Shown here piece after piece: positions 1-7,041 of a DNA stretch of 7,785 nucleotides. The DNA is from Rhodospirillaceae bacterium. GTDB lineage: Bacteria; Pseudomonadota; Alphaproteobacteria; MPNO01; UBA2964. The stretch is taken from contig PBOV01000082.1 in assembly GCA_002724505.1 (NCBI GenBank), positions 1 to 7,785 on the forward strand, given 5' to 3'. Each line of letters opens with the position of its first letter. Position 1 is the stretch's first letter. The position numbers and the translations under genes were made by a program. The notes below the pieces were generated by a model that was given only the letters and a program-made list of their open reading frames with translations, was not told where the DNA came from and did not search any database.

Positions 1-1
1 C

Positions 2-700
2 ACTTATCAAAATGAAGTCCTTGAAAAACGTGTGCGCCCTTTGGCAAAAAGTCTGGATAGTGACTTGTTGATTGAATGCGACGTATCTGATGATAAGAGT
101 GTTCAAAAAGTATTTGAAACTCTTAAAAATGAATGGAACTCAATTGATTTTGTTGTCCATGCAGTCGCATTCTCCGATAAGAGCGAGCTGACAGGTCGAT
201 ATGCAGATACTACCGCCCAGAACTTCGCCCAAACAATGTCTGTTTCCTGTTACTCTTTCACATCTGTCTGCCGCGCAGCGGAGCCACTAATGCAAAATGG
301 CGGAAGTATAATCACGTTAACTTACGCTGGATCAGAACGCGTCGTGCCGCATTACAACGTTATGGGGGTTGCGAAGGCGGCACTAGAATGCAGCGTTCGC
401 TATCTTGCCGTCGATTTGGGCAAGGAGAAAATTCGTGTAAATGCCATCTCTGCGGGCCCAATTCGCACTCTCGCCGCATCTGGCATAGGGGATTTTCGTT
501 ATATCTTAAAGTGGAATGAGTTAAATGCCCCACTAAAGCGTAATGTAACCATCAAGGATGTCGGTGGTGCGGGTCTTTATTTGCTCTCCGACCTCTCCGA
601 GGGAGTTACTGGCGAGGTACACCATGTTGATTGCGGTTATAACGTCGTTGGAATGAAATCAGTCGACGCCCCCGATATCAGTGTGGTAACTGGGGATTAA
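2..700 (+). CDS. fabI: Enoyl-[acyl-carrier-protein] reductase (NADH) FabI, 5'-truncated by window edge
   Basis: FabI catalyses the last reduction of each fatty-acid elongation cycle (trans-2-enoyl-ACP to acyl-ACP, NADH-dependent) in the cytoplasm. The reading frame is open from base 2, and the residues upstream of the first in-window start (TYQNEVLEKRV, ending in GTG at 32) already match FabI, so the true start lies outside the window. By alignment from memory with E. coli FabI, about 38 N-terminal residues are missing, including the Gly-rich NAD-binding turn. Visible motifs are HAVAFSDKSELTGRY, typical of alphaproteobacterial FabI, and the catalytic set: Tyr in TYAGSER (codon 323-325, E. coli Y146), Tyr in PHYNVMG (353-355, Y156) and Lys in GVAKA (374-376, K163). 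The SDR-like SAGPIRTLAASGI segment and the C-terminal VDCGYNVVGM also fit. The gene lies 32 nt upstream of aroC on the same strand, probably co-transcribed. FabG-type SDRs are excluded by the YNVMGVAKAALE spacing. Confidence 0.96.
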   Translation, partial: TYQNEVLEKRVRPLAKSLDSDLLIECDVSDDKSVQKVFETLKNEWNSIDFVVHAVAFSDKSELTGRYADTTAQNFAQTMSVSCYSFTSVCRAAEPLMQNGGSIITLTYAGSERVVPHYNVMGVAKAALECSVRYLAVDLGKEKIRVNAISAGPIRTLAASGIGDFRYILKWNELNAPLKRNVTIKDVGGAGLYLLSDLSEGVTGEVHHVDCGYNVVGMKSVDAPDISVVTGD

Positions 701-732
701 GGCAAAAGCTTGAAACATTCGGGGCGAGTTAA

Positions 733-1803
733 ATGTCCGATAATACTTTTGGTACGCTATTTCGCGTAACCACTTGGGGAGAAAGCCACGGCCCTGCCAT
801 CGGCTGTGTCGTCGACGGAACACCGCCGGGAATTGCCCTAAGCGAAGCAAATCTTCAGAACTGGCTCGACAAACGTAAGCCAGGGACTTCGCGCTTTGTG
901 ACACAGCGGCAGGAGGCCGATCGTGTATCAATTCTTTCGGGCGTCTTTGAAGGGAAGACCACCGGGACACCAGTAAGCTTGTTAATTCAAAATACAGACG
1001 CCAGAAGTAAAGATTATTCCGCTATCAAGGATAAATTTCGACCCGGTCACGCAGACTATACATATTGGAAAAAGTATGGGGTTCGTGATTACCGTGGTGG
1101 CGGACGAGCAAGTGCACGTGAAACTGCTACCAGGGTTGCCGCAGGTGGAATTGCCCGAAAAATTCTTGGTCGCTCTGTAAAAGTTCGTGGCGCGATGATT
1201 CAAATGGGAACAGAGACTATTAACCGAAATCGGTGGAGTTGGTCTCAGCGCAATAAGAACCCATTTTGGTGCCCCGACCGTAACGCTGCATTAGATTGGG
1301 AGAAATATCTCGATGGTATTCGAAAATCTGGGTCATCAGTTGGAGCCGTGATCGAGATCGTCGTCTCTGGTATTCCTGCGGGATTAGGCGCTCCAATCTA
1401 TGGAAAATTGGATGCCGATCTTTCGGCCGCAATGATGAGTATTAACGCTGTCAAAGGCGTAGAAATTGGGGCGGGTTTCGGCGCTGCCTCAATATCCGGC
1501 GAGGATAATGCCGACGAGATGCGAGTGAGAAACGGTAAAATTGAGTTCCAGTCAAATAAAGCCGGTGGAATTCTTGGTGGAATTTCAACCGGGCAAGACA
1601 TTATCATTCGCTTTGCAGTGAAGCCTACTAGTTCGATCCTAATACCAAGAAAGACCGTTACTAAGCATCGTCGCAACACAAGTATTGGGACAAGGGGCAG
1701 GCACGACCCCTGTGTTGGTATCCGTGCTGTACCGGTTGGCGAAGCGATGACGGCATGTGTCCTTGCCGATCACCTGATTCGCCACCGCGGTCAATGCGTT
1801 TAA
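733..1803 (+). CDS. aroC: Chorismate synthase AroC
   Basis: AroC converts 5-enolpyruvylshikimate-3-phosphate to chorismate using reduced FMN, the last shared step of aromatic amino acid, folate and quinone synthesis. The 356-residue product is full length for the family. It carries the N-terminal signature [12 protein letters not shown] with conserved His19, [14 protein letters not shown] with His106 (both histidines correspond to catalytic ones known from fungal AroC), the FMN/substrate loop [20 protein letters not shown] (about 119-138), [22 protein letters not shown], and the C-terminal [17 protein letters not shown]. The ATG at 733 is preceded by a purine-rich GGGGCGAG about 5 nt upstream, an acceptable ribosome binding site, and the protein begins in the usual place ([16 protein letters not shown]). 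It follows fabI by 32 nt. Its TAA stop overlaps the stop of the convergent RNA methyltransferase gene, and no terminator is visible. Nothing suggests inactivation. Confidence 0.98.
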   Translation: MSDNTFGTLFRVTTWGESHGPAIGCVVDGTPPGIALSEANLQNWLDKRKPGTSRFVTQRQEADRVSILSGVFEGKTTGTPVSLLIQNTDARSKDYSAIKDKFRPGHADYTYWKKYGVRDYRGGGRASARETATRVAAGGIARKILGRSVKVRGAMIQMGTETINRNRWSWSQRNKNPFWCPDRNAALDWEKYLDGIRKSGSSVGAVIEIVVSGIPAGLGAPIYGKLDADLSAAMMSINAVKGVEIGAGFGAASISGEDNADEMRVRNGKIEFQSNKAGGILGGISTGQDIIIRFAVKPTSSILIPRKTVTKHRRNTSIGTRGRHDPCVGIRAVPVGEAMTACVLADHLIRHRGQCV

Positions 1804-3086
1804 GCGTTAATCTTTTCAAAAATACCAATTAATTCTACATGTGAAGACCACAAAAACTGATCAAACGGCATGACGTTTATAAGATTATAACCACCAGCGA
1901 TTAGGACCTTGGCATCGCTTGCGAAACTTTGTGGATCACACGAGACGTAGGCAATGACGGGTACCTCGCTGGCGGCCAAATGGGTCGCCTGTTCGGCAGC
2001 GCCACCGCGCGGCGGATCAAGAATCACAGCATCTACTTTATCAAATTCAGAGCCTAGTAAAGGCCGACGGTGGAGATTTCGTGTTTGCACTCTCACCCTT
2101 TCTCCTATCCCGTTTGATCGGGCAGCCAACGACAAGGCGGCAATATGATTTTCTGCCAGGTCAAATGCTGAAACATGATGACCTCTAGATGCCAACGGCA
2201 GTGCAAGCGCCCCACATCCTGCGAATAATTCGACAATCCTCTTGGCTTTCCCAATTACCTCTGTGATTTTTTCACGAATAATCTTTTCACCCTGCGCAGT
2301 TGGCTGAACAAAAGCGTTAGGTGGAATTTTGACGGCAACACCACCAAACTCCATTGTTACAACTCGGCGCGTAACGATGGGCTCTGCTGCTTGTTCAAAT
2401 TTCGAAGGAAATGAATTCCAATTAATACGAGAAACATCATGAGTTTCTGCGAAAAGGGCCAATCTTTCTCTATTGGCCAAACTAGGTTCTTTCGGTAAGA
2501 ATAAAGTTATGTCTAAGCCGGTATGGGTATAAGTAATTGCTATCTCGCCGCTTTCGCCAACTTTTAAAGTTTGGGAGATAAACTCTCGGAGTTGGGGAAG
2601 AATACCTAAAATCTCCTTGACCATGACGGGGCATTCTTCTAACGCAATCACGCGACGGCTTCCTCTCTCCCTAAACCCTATAACAGTCTCCTTCGCGAGA
2701 CGGAGCGCAGAAACACGGATGCGCCGGCGGGTATGGGGATTTCCTGGGATTAGGTTTTTCAGAACCGAAGTATCGATATTTTTTCGTTTAAGTGCCTGAT
2801 AAACAATATTTTGTTTCCACGACTGGTAGCTCGAATTAGTTAATTGTTGAACCGAACAGCCACCACATTTGGTAAAGTGACGACAGGCGGATTCTATTCG
2901 TTCCGTTCCTGCCTCTAGAATCGAAAGAACTTTTGCACGGCGAACCCGATCTTTAGATTTTTCGAGACTTACTCGAACAACATCACCAGGCACAGTAAAC
3001 GGGACGAAAACTTTACCAAAGTCTATATTAGCAATTCCATCCCCTTTAACACCTAACGCCTTAATATGTAGGTCGACGTCCTTCAC
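1800..3086 (-). CDS. Class I SAM-dependent RNA m5U methyltransferase (RlmD/RumA-TrmA family)
   Basis: This is a predicted cytoplasmic enzyme that makes 5-methyluridine in rRNA or tRNA (COG2265 type). The 428-residue protein starts with a TRAM-like RNA-binding domain (about 2-58, with GVKGDGIA and VPFTVPGD). An iron-sulfur cluster site follows: Cys68, Cys74 and Cys77 in [10 protein letters not shown] plus Cys152 in ALEECP, the RumA-type four-cysteine pattern. The C-terminal Rossmann methyltransferase domain has motif [15 protein letters not shown] (286-299), [10 protein letters not shown] (354-363), the catalytic nucleophile Cys383 in YVSCDP and the general-base Glu418 in SSHVEL. The Fe-S cysteines favour an RlmD/RlmC-like enzyme over TrmA, but the exact uridine cannot be read from sequence, so no symbol is given. 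The start is GTG at 3086, inside the last codon of tlyA (GTGA overlap, 4 nt). No strong Shine-Dalgarno precedes it, which points to translational coupling. It is the last gene of the leftward cluster. Confidence 0.93.
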   Translation of the reverse strand: MKDVDLHIKALGVKGDGIANIDFGKVFVPFTVPGDVVRVSLEKSKDRVRRAKVLSILEAGTERIESACRHFTKCGGCSVQQLTNSSYQSWKQNIVYQALKRKNIDTSVLKNLIPGNPHTRRRIRVSALRLAKETVIGFRERGSRRVIALEECPVMVKEILGILPQLREFISQTLKVGESGEIAITYTHTGLDITLFLPKEPSLANRERLALFAETHDVSRINWNSFPSKFEQAAEPIVTRRVVTMEFGGVAVKIPPNAFVQPTAQGEKIIREKITEVIGKAKRIVELFAGCGALALPLASRGHHVSAFDLAENHIAALSLAARSNGIGERVRVQTRNLHRRPLLGSEFDKVDAVILDPPRGGAAEQATHLAASEVPVIAYVSCDPQSFASDAKVLIAGGYNLINVMPFDQFLWSSHVELIGIFEKINA

Positions 3087-3826
3087 ACTTCACGACTCGC
3101 AAAAATTAAAAATTCAACGTTACCTTTGGGACCCTTAATGGGGCTCTGTTCAATGCCCTTCACGTGCCATCCCATCTCACCCGATAGCCAATTGCATATT
3201 TTATCGCATACTTGTCGATGCAATTCAGGGTCGCGAACAACACCACCCTTGCCAACATTTCCTTTGCCAACTTCAAACTGTGGTTTGATCAATGCTAATA
3301 AGCAGGCCACGGGTGCAGCTAAATTTAACGCCGCAGGTAGTACCGTTCTTAGTCCAATAAAACTAGTATCACAGACGATTATAGAGGGCGGTTCGGGCAC
3401 TTGCATTTCATCTAGGTGCCGGGCATTGACGCCCTCCAATACAATGACCCTTTCGTCGTTTCTTAAACGCCAATCCAGTTGCCCTCGACCAACATCAACA
3501 GCAAAAACTTTCTCTGCCCCTTTTTGGAGCAAAACATCGGTAAAGCCCCCTGTGGATGATCCAACGTCGATGCAGACATTGCCCTTTACGTTTAAGGAAA
3601 ACCGCTCCAACCCATGGGCTAGCTTAACGCCCCCACGCGATACCCACGGATGAGGCCTGTCTCGAACCTCAATTAAAATATCAGCAACAACCTGGTGACC
3701 TGGTTTATCTATCCTTACCTGACCATTGTATACAACACCGGCAAGAATGAGTGCTTGCGCTTTTGTACGATTCTCCGCGAGCCCACGCGATACCAACAAC
3801 TGGTCTACGCGCTGTTTTTTAGCCAC
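3083..3826 (-). CDS. tlyA: TlyA-family rRNA (cytidine-2'-O)-methyltransferase, S4 domain
   Basis: TlyA proteins 2'-O-methylate cytidines in 16S and/or 23S rRNA, and the older 'hemolysin' label is misleading. An N-terminal S4 RNA-binding domain (about 6-58; RVDQLLVSRGLAENRTKAQ, then a glycine and basic turn) is followed by an FtsJ-like methyltransferase domain with IDVGSSTGGFTDVLL as the SAM motif. The K-D-K-E tetrad described for this family is present: Lys68 in SRGGVKL, Asp153 in VCDTSFI, Lys181 in LIKPQFEVGK and Glu238 in GNVEF. The frame opens with two consecutive GTG codons (3829 and 3826). I chose 3826 because AAGGA at 3833-3837 is 6 nt away, against 3 nt for the first, and because MAKK-R-D is the usual family N-terminus. 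The gene starts 11 nt after dxs and its TGA overlaps the next gene's GTG. The protein lacks the C-terminal tail of mycobacterial TlyA. Confidence 0.95.
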   Translation of the reverse strand: MAKKQRVDQLLVSRGLAENRTKAQALILAGVVYNGQVRIDKPGHQVVADILIEVRDRPHPWVSRGGVKLAHGLERFSLNVKGNVCIDVGSSTGGFTDVLLQKGAEKVFAVDVGRGQLDWRLRNDERVIVLEGVNARHLDEMQVPEPPSIIVCDTSFIGLRTVLPAALNLAAPVACLLALIKPQFEVGKGNVGKGGVVRDPELHRQVCDKICNWLSGEMGWHVKGIEQSPIKGPKGNVEFLIFASREV

Positions 3827-3832
3827 CACACA

Positions 3833-3837
3833 TCCTT
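3833..3837 (-). promoter_or_regulatory. Shine-Dalgarno of tlyA, adjacent to the dxs stop
   Basis: AAGGA on the minus strand immediately follows and partly overlaps the dxs TAA (3840-3838). It lies 6 nt before GTG 3826 and 3 nt before GTG 3829, so it favours the second of the two tandem GTG codons. An ATG at 3833-3831 is in another frame and hits a stop after three codons, so it is not a competing start. Confidence 0.6.
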
Positions 3838-5760
3838 TTACGCCCGAGCAGGGGCTATAGTGATTTCTTGACCTAATGCTTTAAGAGCAGTACTCACGAT
3901 ATTAGTGGTGTTCAAACCTGCGATTTCATTCTGCCTAGGCTGGGTGTCGTGATCGATAAAAAGATCAGGAAAATACATCGGCCGGAACTTAAGGCCATTA
4001 TCCAGTAACCCGTTAAAAGCTAAAACATGGGTAACTTGGCTTGCAAATCCCCCGATCGAGCCCTCTTCGATAGTTATAAAGACCTCATGCTCCATCGCAA
4101 GACGATGAACCAATGCCTCATCAATAGGTTTGGCAAACCTTGCATCCGCAACTGTCGTAGATAGGCCACGGCTAGTGAGTTCATCCGCAGCCAGAAGGCA
4201 ATCCGCGAGGCGTGTTCCGTAAGATAATAATGCTACCTTTGTGCCTTCGCATAGAACCCTCCCTTTCCCTATTTCCAGAAACTCTGGCGTCCTTGGCATA
4301 TCAACACCAATGCCATTACCACGTGGGTAACGCAATGCAGAGGGTCGATCGTCGATTAAAACCTGAGTTTTTACCATATGGACTAAATCTGCCTCATCTG
4401 AGGCCGCCATCAGTACCATATTTGGCACACACCCTAGATAAGCGATATCAAAAGAACCTTGATGGGTTGCGCCATCAGCCCCGACCATCCCCGCACGGTC
4501 TATGGCAAACCGCACAGGTAAGTTCTGGAGTGCAACATCATGAATGATTGAATCATAAGCTCGTTGCAAAAACGTGGAATAAATTGCTGCAAAGGGCTTA
4601 TAACCTTCCGTCGCCAAACCAGCAGCAAAAGTAACGGCGTGCTGTTCAGCGATACCGACATCAAAACATCGATCAGGGTAGGCCTTGTCAAATAAATCGA
4701 GACCTGTACCGGATGGCATTGCACCGGTAATAGCAACAATTCTCTCGTCTTTCTCCGCTTCAGCAATCAGCGCCTCTGCGAATACTTTGGTATATGCCGG
4801 AGGTCCCTGCGGTGTGCTTGCCAAAACACCTGTATTTGCATCAAACTTACCGACACCATGATACTTGTCTTTTGACGCCTCTGCAGGCGGGTAACCTCCA
4901 CCCTTTTTTGTGACAACATGAATTAAAACCGGCCCGGGCTCTTTAGAATCGCGAACATTTTTTAGAACTGGCAATAGGTGGTCTAGTTTGTGGCCGTCGA
5001 TAGGGCCAATATAGAAAAACCCAAGTTCTTCGAACATAGTTCCACCGGAAACTAGACCACGTGCATATTCTTCGGTTTTTGTCGCCGCCTGCTCTATTGA
5101 TTTTGGAAATTTTTTGGCCAAATCTCGCATCAAATGACGCAATGAACGATAGTACCGTGATGAAATTAGTCGTGAAAGATAAGCACTCATCGCGCCAACA
5201 GGTGGCGCTATCGACATGTCATTATCATTCAAAATAACAATCATGCGGGAGTCCATTGACCCAGCGTTATTCATCGCTTCATAAGCCATCCCAGCGGTCA
5301 TGGAGCCGTCCCCGATGACGGCGATGGTATTGTTGTTTCTACCACTCATATCTCGCGCAACTGAAAAGCCAAGTGCTGCAGATATAGAAGTAGCAGCATG
5401 GGCCGCACCGAAAGGATCGTATTCACTCTCCGTTCTTTTGGTAAATCCCGAAAGCCCGCCGCCTTGCCGCAATGTACGAATTTTGTGCCGGCGGCCTGTC
5501 AGAATTTTGTGCGGATAGGCTTGGTGCCCAACATCCCATACAATGCGATCCACTGGCGTATTAAAAATATAGTGAAGCGCCACGGTCAGCTCGACAACAC
5601 CCAGTCCTGCACCTAAATGGCCACCTGTCGCTGACACTACGTCAATAGTTTCCGCTCTCAGCTCATTGGCAAGCTGACCTAATTGACTTTCCTCTAGGCT
5701 CCTAAGATCCGCAGGTAGTTTGACGGTATCTAGCAACGGGGTCATAGATCCCTCGCCCAA
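3838..5760 (-). CDS. dxs: 1-deoxy-D-xylulose-5-phosphate synthase Dxs
   Basis: Dxs condenses pyruvate and glyceraldehyde-3-phosphate to DXP with thiamine diphosphate. DXP is the entry metabolite of the MEP isoprenoid pathway and a precursor of thiamine and pyridoxal. The product (640 residues, usual length about 620-650) has the transketolase-type architecture: TPP domain with GGHLGAGLG (His48), the TPP/Mg motif GDGSMTAG (150-157) ending in [22 protein letters not shown] and [10 protein letters not shown]; pyrimidine-binding domain with [10 protein letters not shown] (Glu372) and GADGATHQG (His433); and a C-terminal transketolase domain with YPRGNGIGV and [14 protein letters not shown]. The frame opens at TTG 5760, 5 nt behind a near-perfect AAGGAGG. 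An in-frame ATG at 5745 (MTPLLDTV) with a weaker GAGGG is the main alternative and would remove five residues. ispA ends 10 nt upstream and tlyA follows closely, so the three are almost certainly one transcript. All key residues are present. Confidence 0.97.
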   Translation of the reverse strand: MGEGSMTPLLDTVKLPADLRSLEESQLGQLANELRAETIDVVSATGGHLGAGLGVVELTVALHYIFNTPVDRIVWDVGHQAYPHKILTGRRHKIRTLRQGGGLSGFTKRTESEYDPFGAAHAATSISAALGFSVARDMSGRNNNTIAVIGDGSMTAGMAYEAMNNAGSMDSRMIVILNDNDMSIAPPVGAMSAYLSRLISSRYYRSLRHLMRDLAKKFPKSIEQAATKTEEYARGLVSGGTMFEELGFFYIGPIDGHKLDHLLPVLKNVRDSKEPGPVLIHVVTKKGGGYPPAEASKDKYHGVGKFDANTGVLASTPQGPPAYTKVFAEALIAEAEKDERIVAITGAMPSGTGLDLFDKAYPDRCFDVGIAEQHAVTFAAGLATEGYKPFAAIYSTFLQRAYDSIIHDVALQNLPVRFAIDRAGMVGADGATHQGSFDIAYLGCVPNMVLMAASDEADLVHMVKTQVLIDDRPSALRYPRGNGIGVDMPRTPEFLEIGKGRVLCEGTKVALLSYGTRLADCLLAADELTSRGLSTTVADARFAKPIDEALVHRLAMEHEVFITIEEGSIGGFASQVTHVLAFNGLLDNGLKFRPMYFPDLFIDHDTQPRQNEIAGLNTTNIVSTALKALGQEITIAPARA

Positions 5761-5765
5761 CGCTT

Positions 5766-5772
5766 CCTCCTT
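5766..5772 (-). promoter_or_regulatory. Strong Shine-Dalgarno of dxs, overlapping the ispA stop
   Basis: On the minus strand AAGGAGG (5772-5766) lies 5 nt before the TTG at 5760 and shares two bases with the ispA TAA stop (5773-5771), reading TAAGGAGG. It is the best ribosome binding site in the leftward cluster, and its spacing favours TTG 5760 over ATG 5745, which sits 20 nt away and has only its own weaker GAGG. The overlap with the ispA stop implies that ribosomes finishing ispA physically cover the dxs initiation site. Confidence 0.7.
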
Positions 5773-6667
5773 ATGCTCGCCTTTTCACCACAAAATTGGC
5801 AATAGACCGAAGATGTGCAGCCTTATCACCGAAGATGTCAAGTCGTTCGATTGCGTTTTCGATCAACAATTCCGCTCGCTGCTGCGCTTTGGAAACGCCA
5901 AGAAGTGATACAAACGTGGCCTTGCCAGCCGCTTCATCCTTCTGAGTAGCCTTGCCAGTATCTTCCAATGTACCCAATACATCAAGGAGATCATCGGCTA
6001 TCTGAAACGCCAAACCAAGATCATGGGCATAATCCAAGAGTGCCTGCCGCTCTTCTTTCGACGCTCCCCCGATAATTGCGCCAGCCTCGCATGAAAAGGT
6101 AATAAGGGCACCCGTCTTAAGACGTTGTATACGCGTAATCATTTTCATATCTGCGTTGCTATGTTCAGCAGCCAGATCTATCATCTGTCCGCCAACCATA
6201 CCTTTTCCACCCGACGCGATAGACAGTGCTTTTATCAATGCTGTTCGGACTTCCGCATCGGGATGCGTTTTGGGATCAGCAAGGGTCTCAAAAGCGGCTG
6301 CCTGCAAAGCATCCCCAGCAAGGATAGCGGTTGCTTCATCAAATTCTATATGGCAGGAAGGCCGCCCACGCCGCAGGTCATCATCATCCATCGCGGGCAA
6401 ATCATCATGAATTAACGAATAGCAGTGGATCAGCTCAACAGCTGCACCGGCCCGCAAAGAATATTTATCCGGCGCACCAAATAACCGGGCACTTTCTAAA
6501 GTTAAAAAGGGTCTCAAACGCTTACCGCCATTCAGCGATGCGTAGCGCATTGCTTTAAACAAGCTCTCCTGACCACTTTTTGGACCTGCCAAAATTTGAT
6601 TCAATAACAGTTCTACCTCTGCCGCCGCCTCAGCCATTGCATCAGTCAGTGACGTTAAGGTTTGCAC
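5771..6667 (-). CDS. ispA: Farnesyl diphosphate synthase (polyprenyl synthetase family)
   Basis: This enzyme condenses DMAPP with two IPP units to farnesyl diphosphate (C15), feeding quinone, undecaprenyl and hopanoid synthesis. The all-alpha prenyltransferase fold is recognisable from GGKRLRP (47-53), the first Asp-rich motif in [19 protein letters not shown] (Asp88, Asp89, Asp94, the bacterial DDx4D form), [16 protein letters not shown], and the second Asp-rich motif FQIADDLLD (Asp225, 226, 229). CYSLIHDD is very close to E. coli IspA, so a C15 product is more likely than C20, though chain length is not proven by sequence. I chose GTG 6667 because it gives 298 residues, close to E. coli IspA. 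The frame continues upstream inside xseB with TTG codons at 6676 and 6715, and an in-frame ATG at 6637 is another option. No good Shine-Dalgarno precedes the GTG. It lies 1 nt after the xseB stop, suggesting coupled translation. Confidence 0.95.
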   Translation of the reverse strand: MQTLTSLTDAMAEAAAEVELLLNQILAGPKSGQESLFKAMRYASLNGGKRLRPFLTLESARLFGAPDKYSLRAGAAVELIHCYSLIHDDLPAMDDDDLRRGRPSCHIEFDEATAILAGDALQAAAFETLADPKTHPDAEVRTALIKALSIASGGKGMVGGQMIDLAAEHSNADMKMITRIQRLKTGALITFSCEAGAIIGGASKEERQALLDYAHDLGLAFQIADDLLDVLGTLEDTGKATQKDEAAGKATFVSLLGVSKAQQRAELLIENAIERLDIFGDKAAHLRSIANFVVKRRA

Positions 6668-6668
6668 T

Positions 6669-6920
6669 TCACCCAAGGTCAGTAGACTCCAAACCCTTAA
6701 GGCCGTCGGCCCCAAGCTTAATTTTTTCTACTCGGGCTTTTGCTTGCTTAAGCATAGTTTCACAATGTTTCCTCAATGCGGCGCCACGTTCATACGCACC
6801 GATCGCGTCCTCAAGGTCGCTTTTACCTTGTTCAAGCTGCCGAACGATTTCTTCAAGTTCGGCTAACGCCACCTCAAACGAAAGCTCCGATATTTCGGGC
6901 AAAGTTTTTTTTTCTTTCAT
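6669..6920 (-). CDS. xseB: Exodeoxyribonuclease VII small subunit XseB
   Basis: XseB binds the catalytic XseA subunit to form exonuclease VII, which degrades single-stranded DNA bidirectionally to oligonucleotides. The protein is 83 residues from ATG 6920 (88 from ATG 6935), near the usual 75-90. Its core, LSFEVALAELEEIVRQLEQG, then DLEDAIGAYERGAALRKHC and QAKARVEKI, matches the family's two-helix hairpin, with the typical LEEIV..LE and YERG signatures. The ATG at 6920 is favoured by a weak GGGA 9 nt upstream, while ATG 6935 has no recognisable ribosome site. Codons just after the start contain an uninterrupted run of nine A (positions 6913-6905). xseA is not in the window. The gene is first in the tight xseB-ispA-dxs-tlyA-methyltransferase series, an order common in alphaproteobacteria, where xseB commonly precedes ispA. 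Confidence 0.93.
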   Translation of the reverse strand: MKEKKTLPEISELSFEVALAELEEIVRQLEQGKSDLEDAIGAYERGAALRKHCETMLKQAKARVEKIKLGADGLKGLESTDLG

Positions 6921-6957
6921 ATGCTTCGGTCCCATTTTTCATAGAAAAAACTGCGTG

Positions 6958-6985
6958 ATAACGTTGTTTTTGAACAACCTATCAA
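6958..6985 (-). promoter_or_regulatory. Weak candidate sigma70-type promoter upstream of xseB
   Basis: On the minus strand TTGATA (6985-6980, five of six matches to TTGACA) is followed after 16 nt by CGTTAT (6963-6958, three of six matches to TATAAT). Transcription would begin near 6950, giving a leader of about 30 nt to ATG 6920. It is the best pair I find in the gap between the deacetylase gene and xseB, but the -10 is poor. The cluster could equally be read from a promoter further upstream. Confidence 0.2.
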
Positions 6986-6990
6986 TTCCA

Positions 6991-7007
6991 GCCCTTGATT
7001 CAAGCGC
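6991..7007. repeat. Imperfect 17-bp palindrome in the deacetylase-xseB gap
   Basis: The sequence GC-C-CTTGA-T-TCAAG-C-GC is a dyad centred on 6999: five perfect pairs on each side of one base, one mismatch, then two more pairs. It lies just upstream of the candidate xseB promoter, where an operator could sit. The arms are short and a 5-bp arm can arise by chance, so any regulator is speculative. Confidence 0.3.
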
Positions 7008-7041
7008 CTACTAACATTTCGGGGGCAATTACTTCAAAACC

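Noticed and set aside
659..970. 103-codon minus-strand open frame across the fabI-aroC junction
   Set aside because: It lies opposite conserved FabI and AroC coding sequence, resembles no family, and its composition fits an antisense shadow.
1398..1679. 93-codon minus-strand open frame inside aroC
   Set aside because: It is antisense to conserved AroC motifs, with no ribosome site or family resemblance that I can see.
1770..1830. Possible bidirectional terminator between aroC and the RNA methyltransferase gene
   Set aside because: ACCGCGGT at 1784-1791 is palindromic but has no loop and no following T-tract on either strand.
3126..3653. 175-codon plus-strand open frame opposite tlyA
   Set aside because: It is fully antisense to a gene with an intact catalytic tetrad, has no recognisable motif, and reads as a low-complexity Ser/Thr/Pro-rich shadow.
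3083..3829. TlyA as a hemolysin or toxin
   Set aside because: The S4 plus FtsJ-like architecture with the K-D-K-E tetrad identifies an rRNA methyltransferase; there is no signal peptide or membrane segment.
4212..4766. Open frames on both strands inside dxs (4212-4547 plus, 4500-4766 minus)
   Set aside because: Both overlap the conserved pyrimidine-binding and C-terminal parts of Dxs in other frames and carry no domain signature.
6963..6978. GTTGTT-TTTG-AACAAC hairpin as a terminator of the deacetylase gene
   Set aside because: The stem is only 6 bp with few G:C pairs, and on the minus strand the T6 run starts about 12 nt after the stem, too far for an intrinsic terminator.
6125..7014. Several plus-strand open frames opposite ispA and xseB (6125-6415, 6156-6410, 6331-6558, 6580-7014)
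   Set aside because: They mirror well-conserved IspA and XseB coding sequence. The longest is Ser/Pro/Leu-rich, as expected of an antisense frame.
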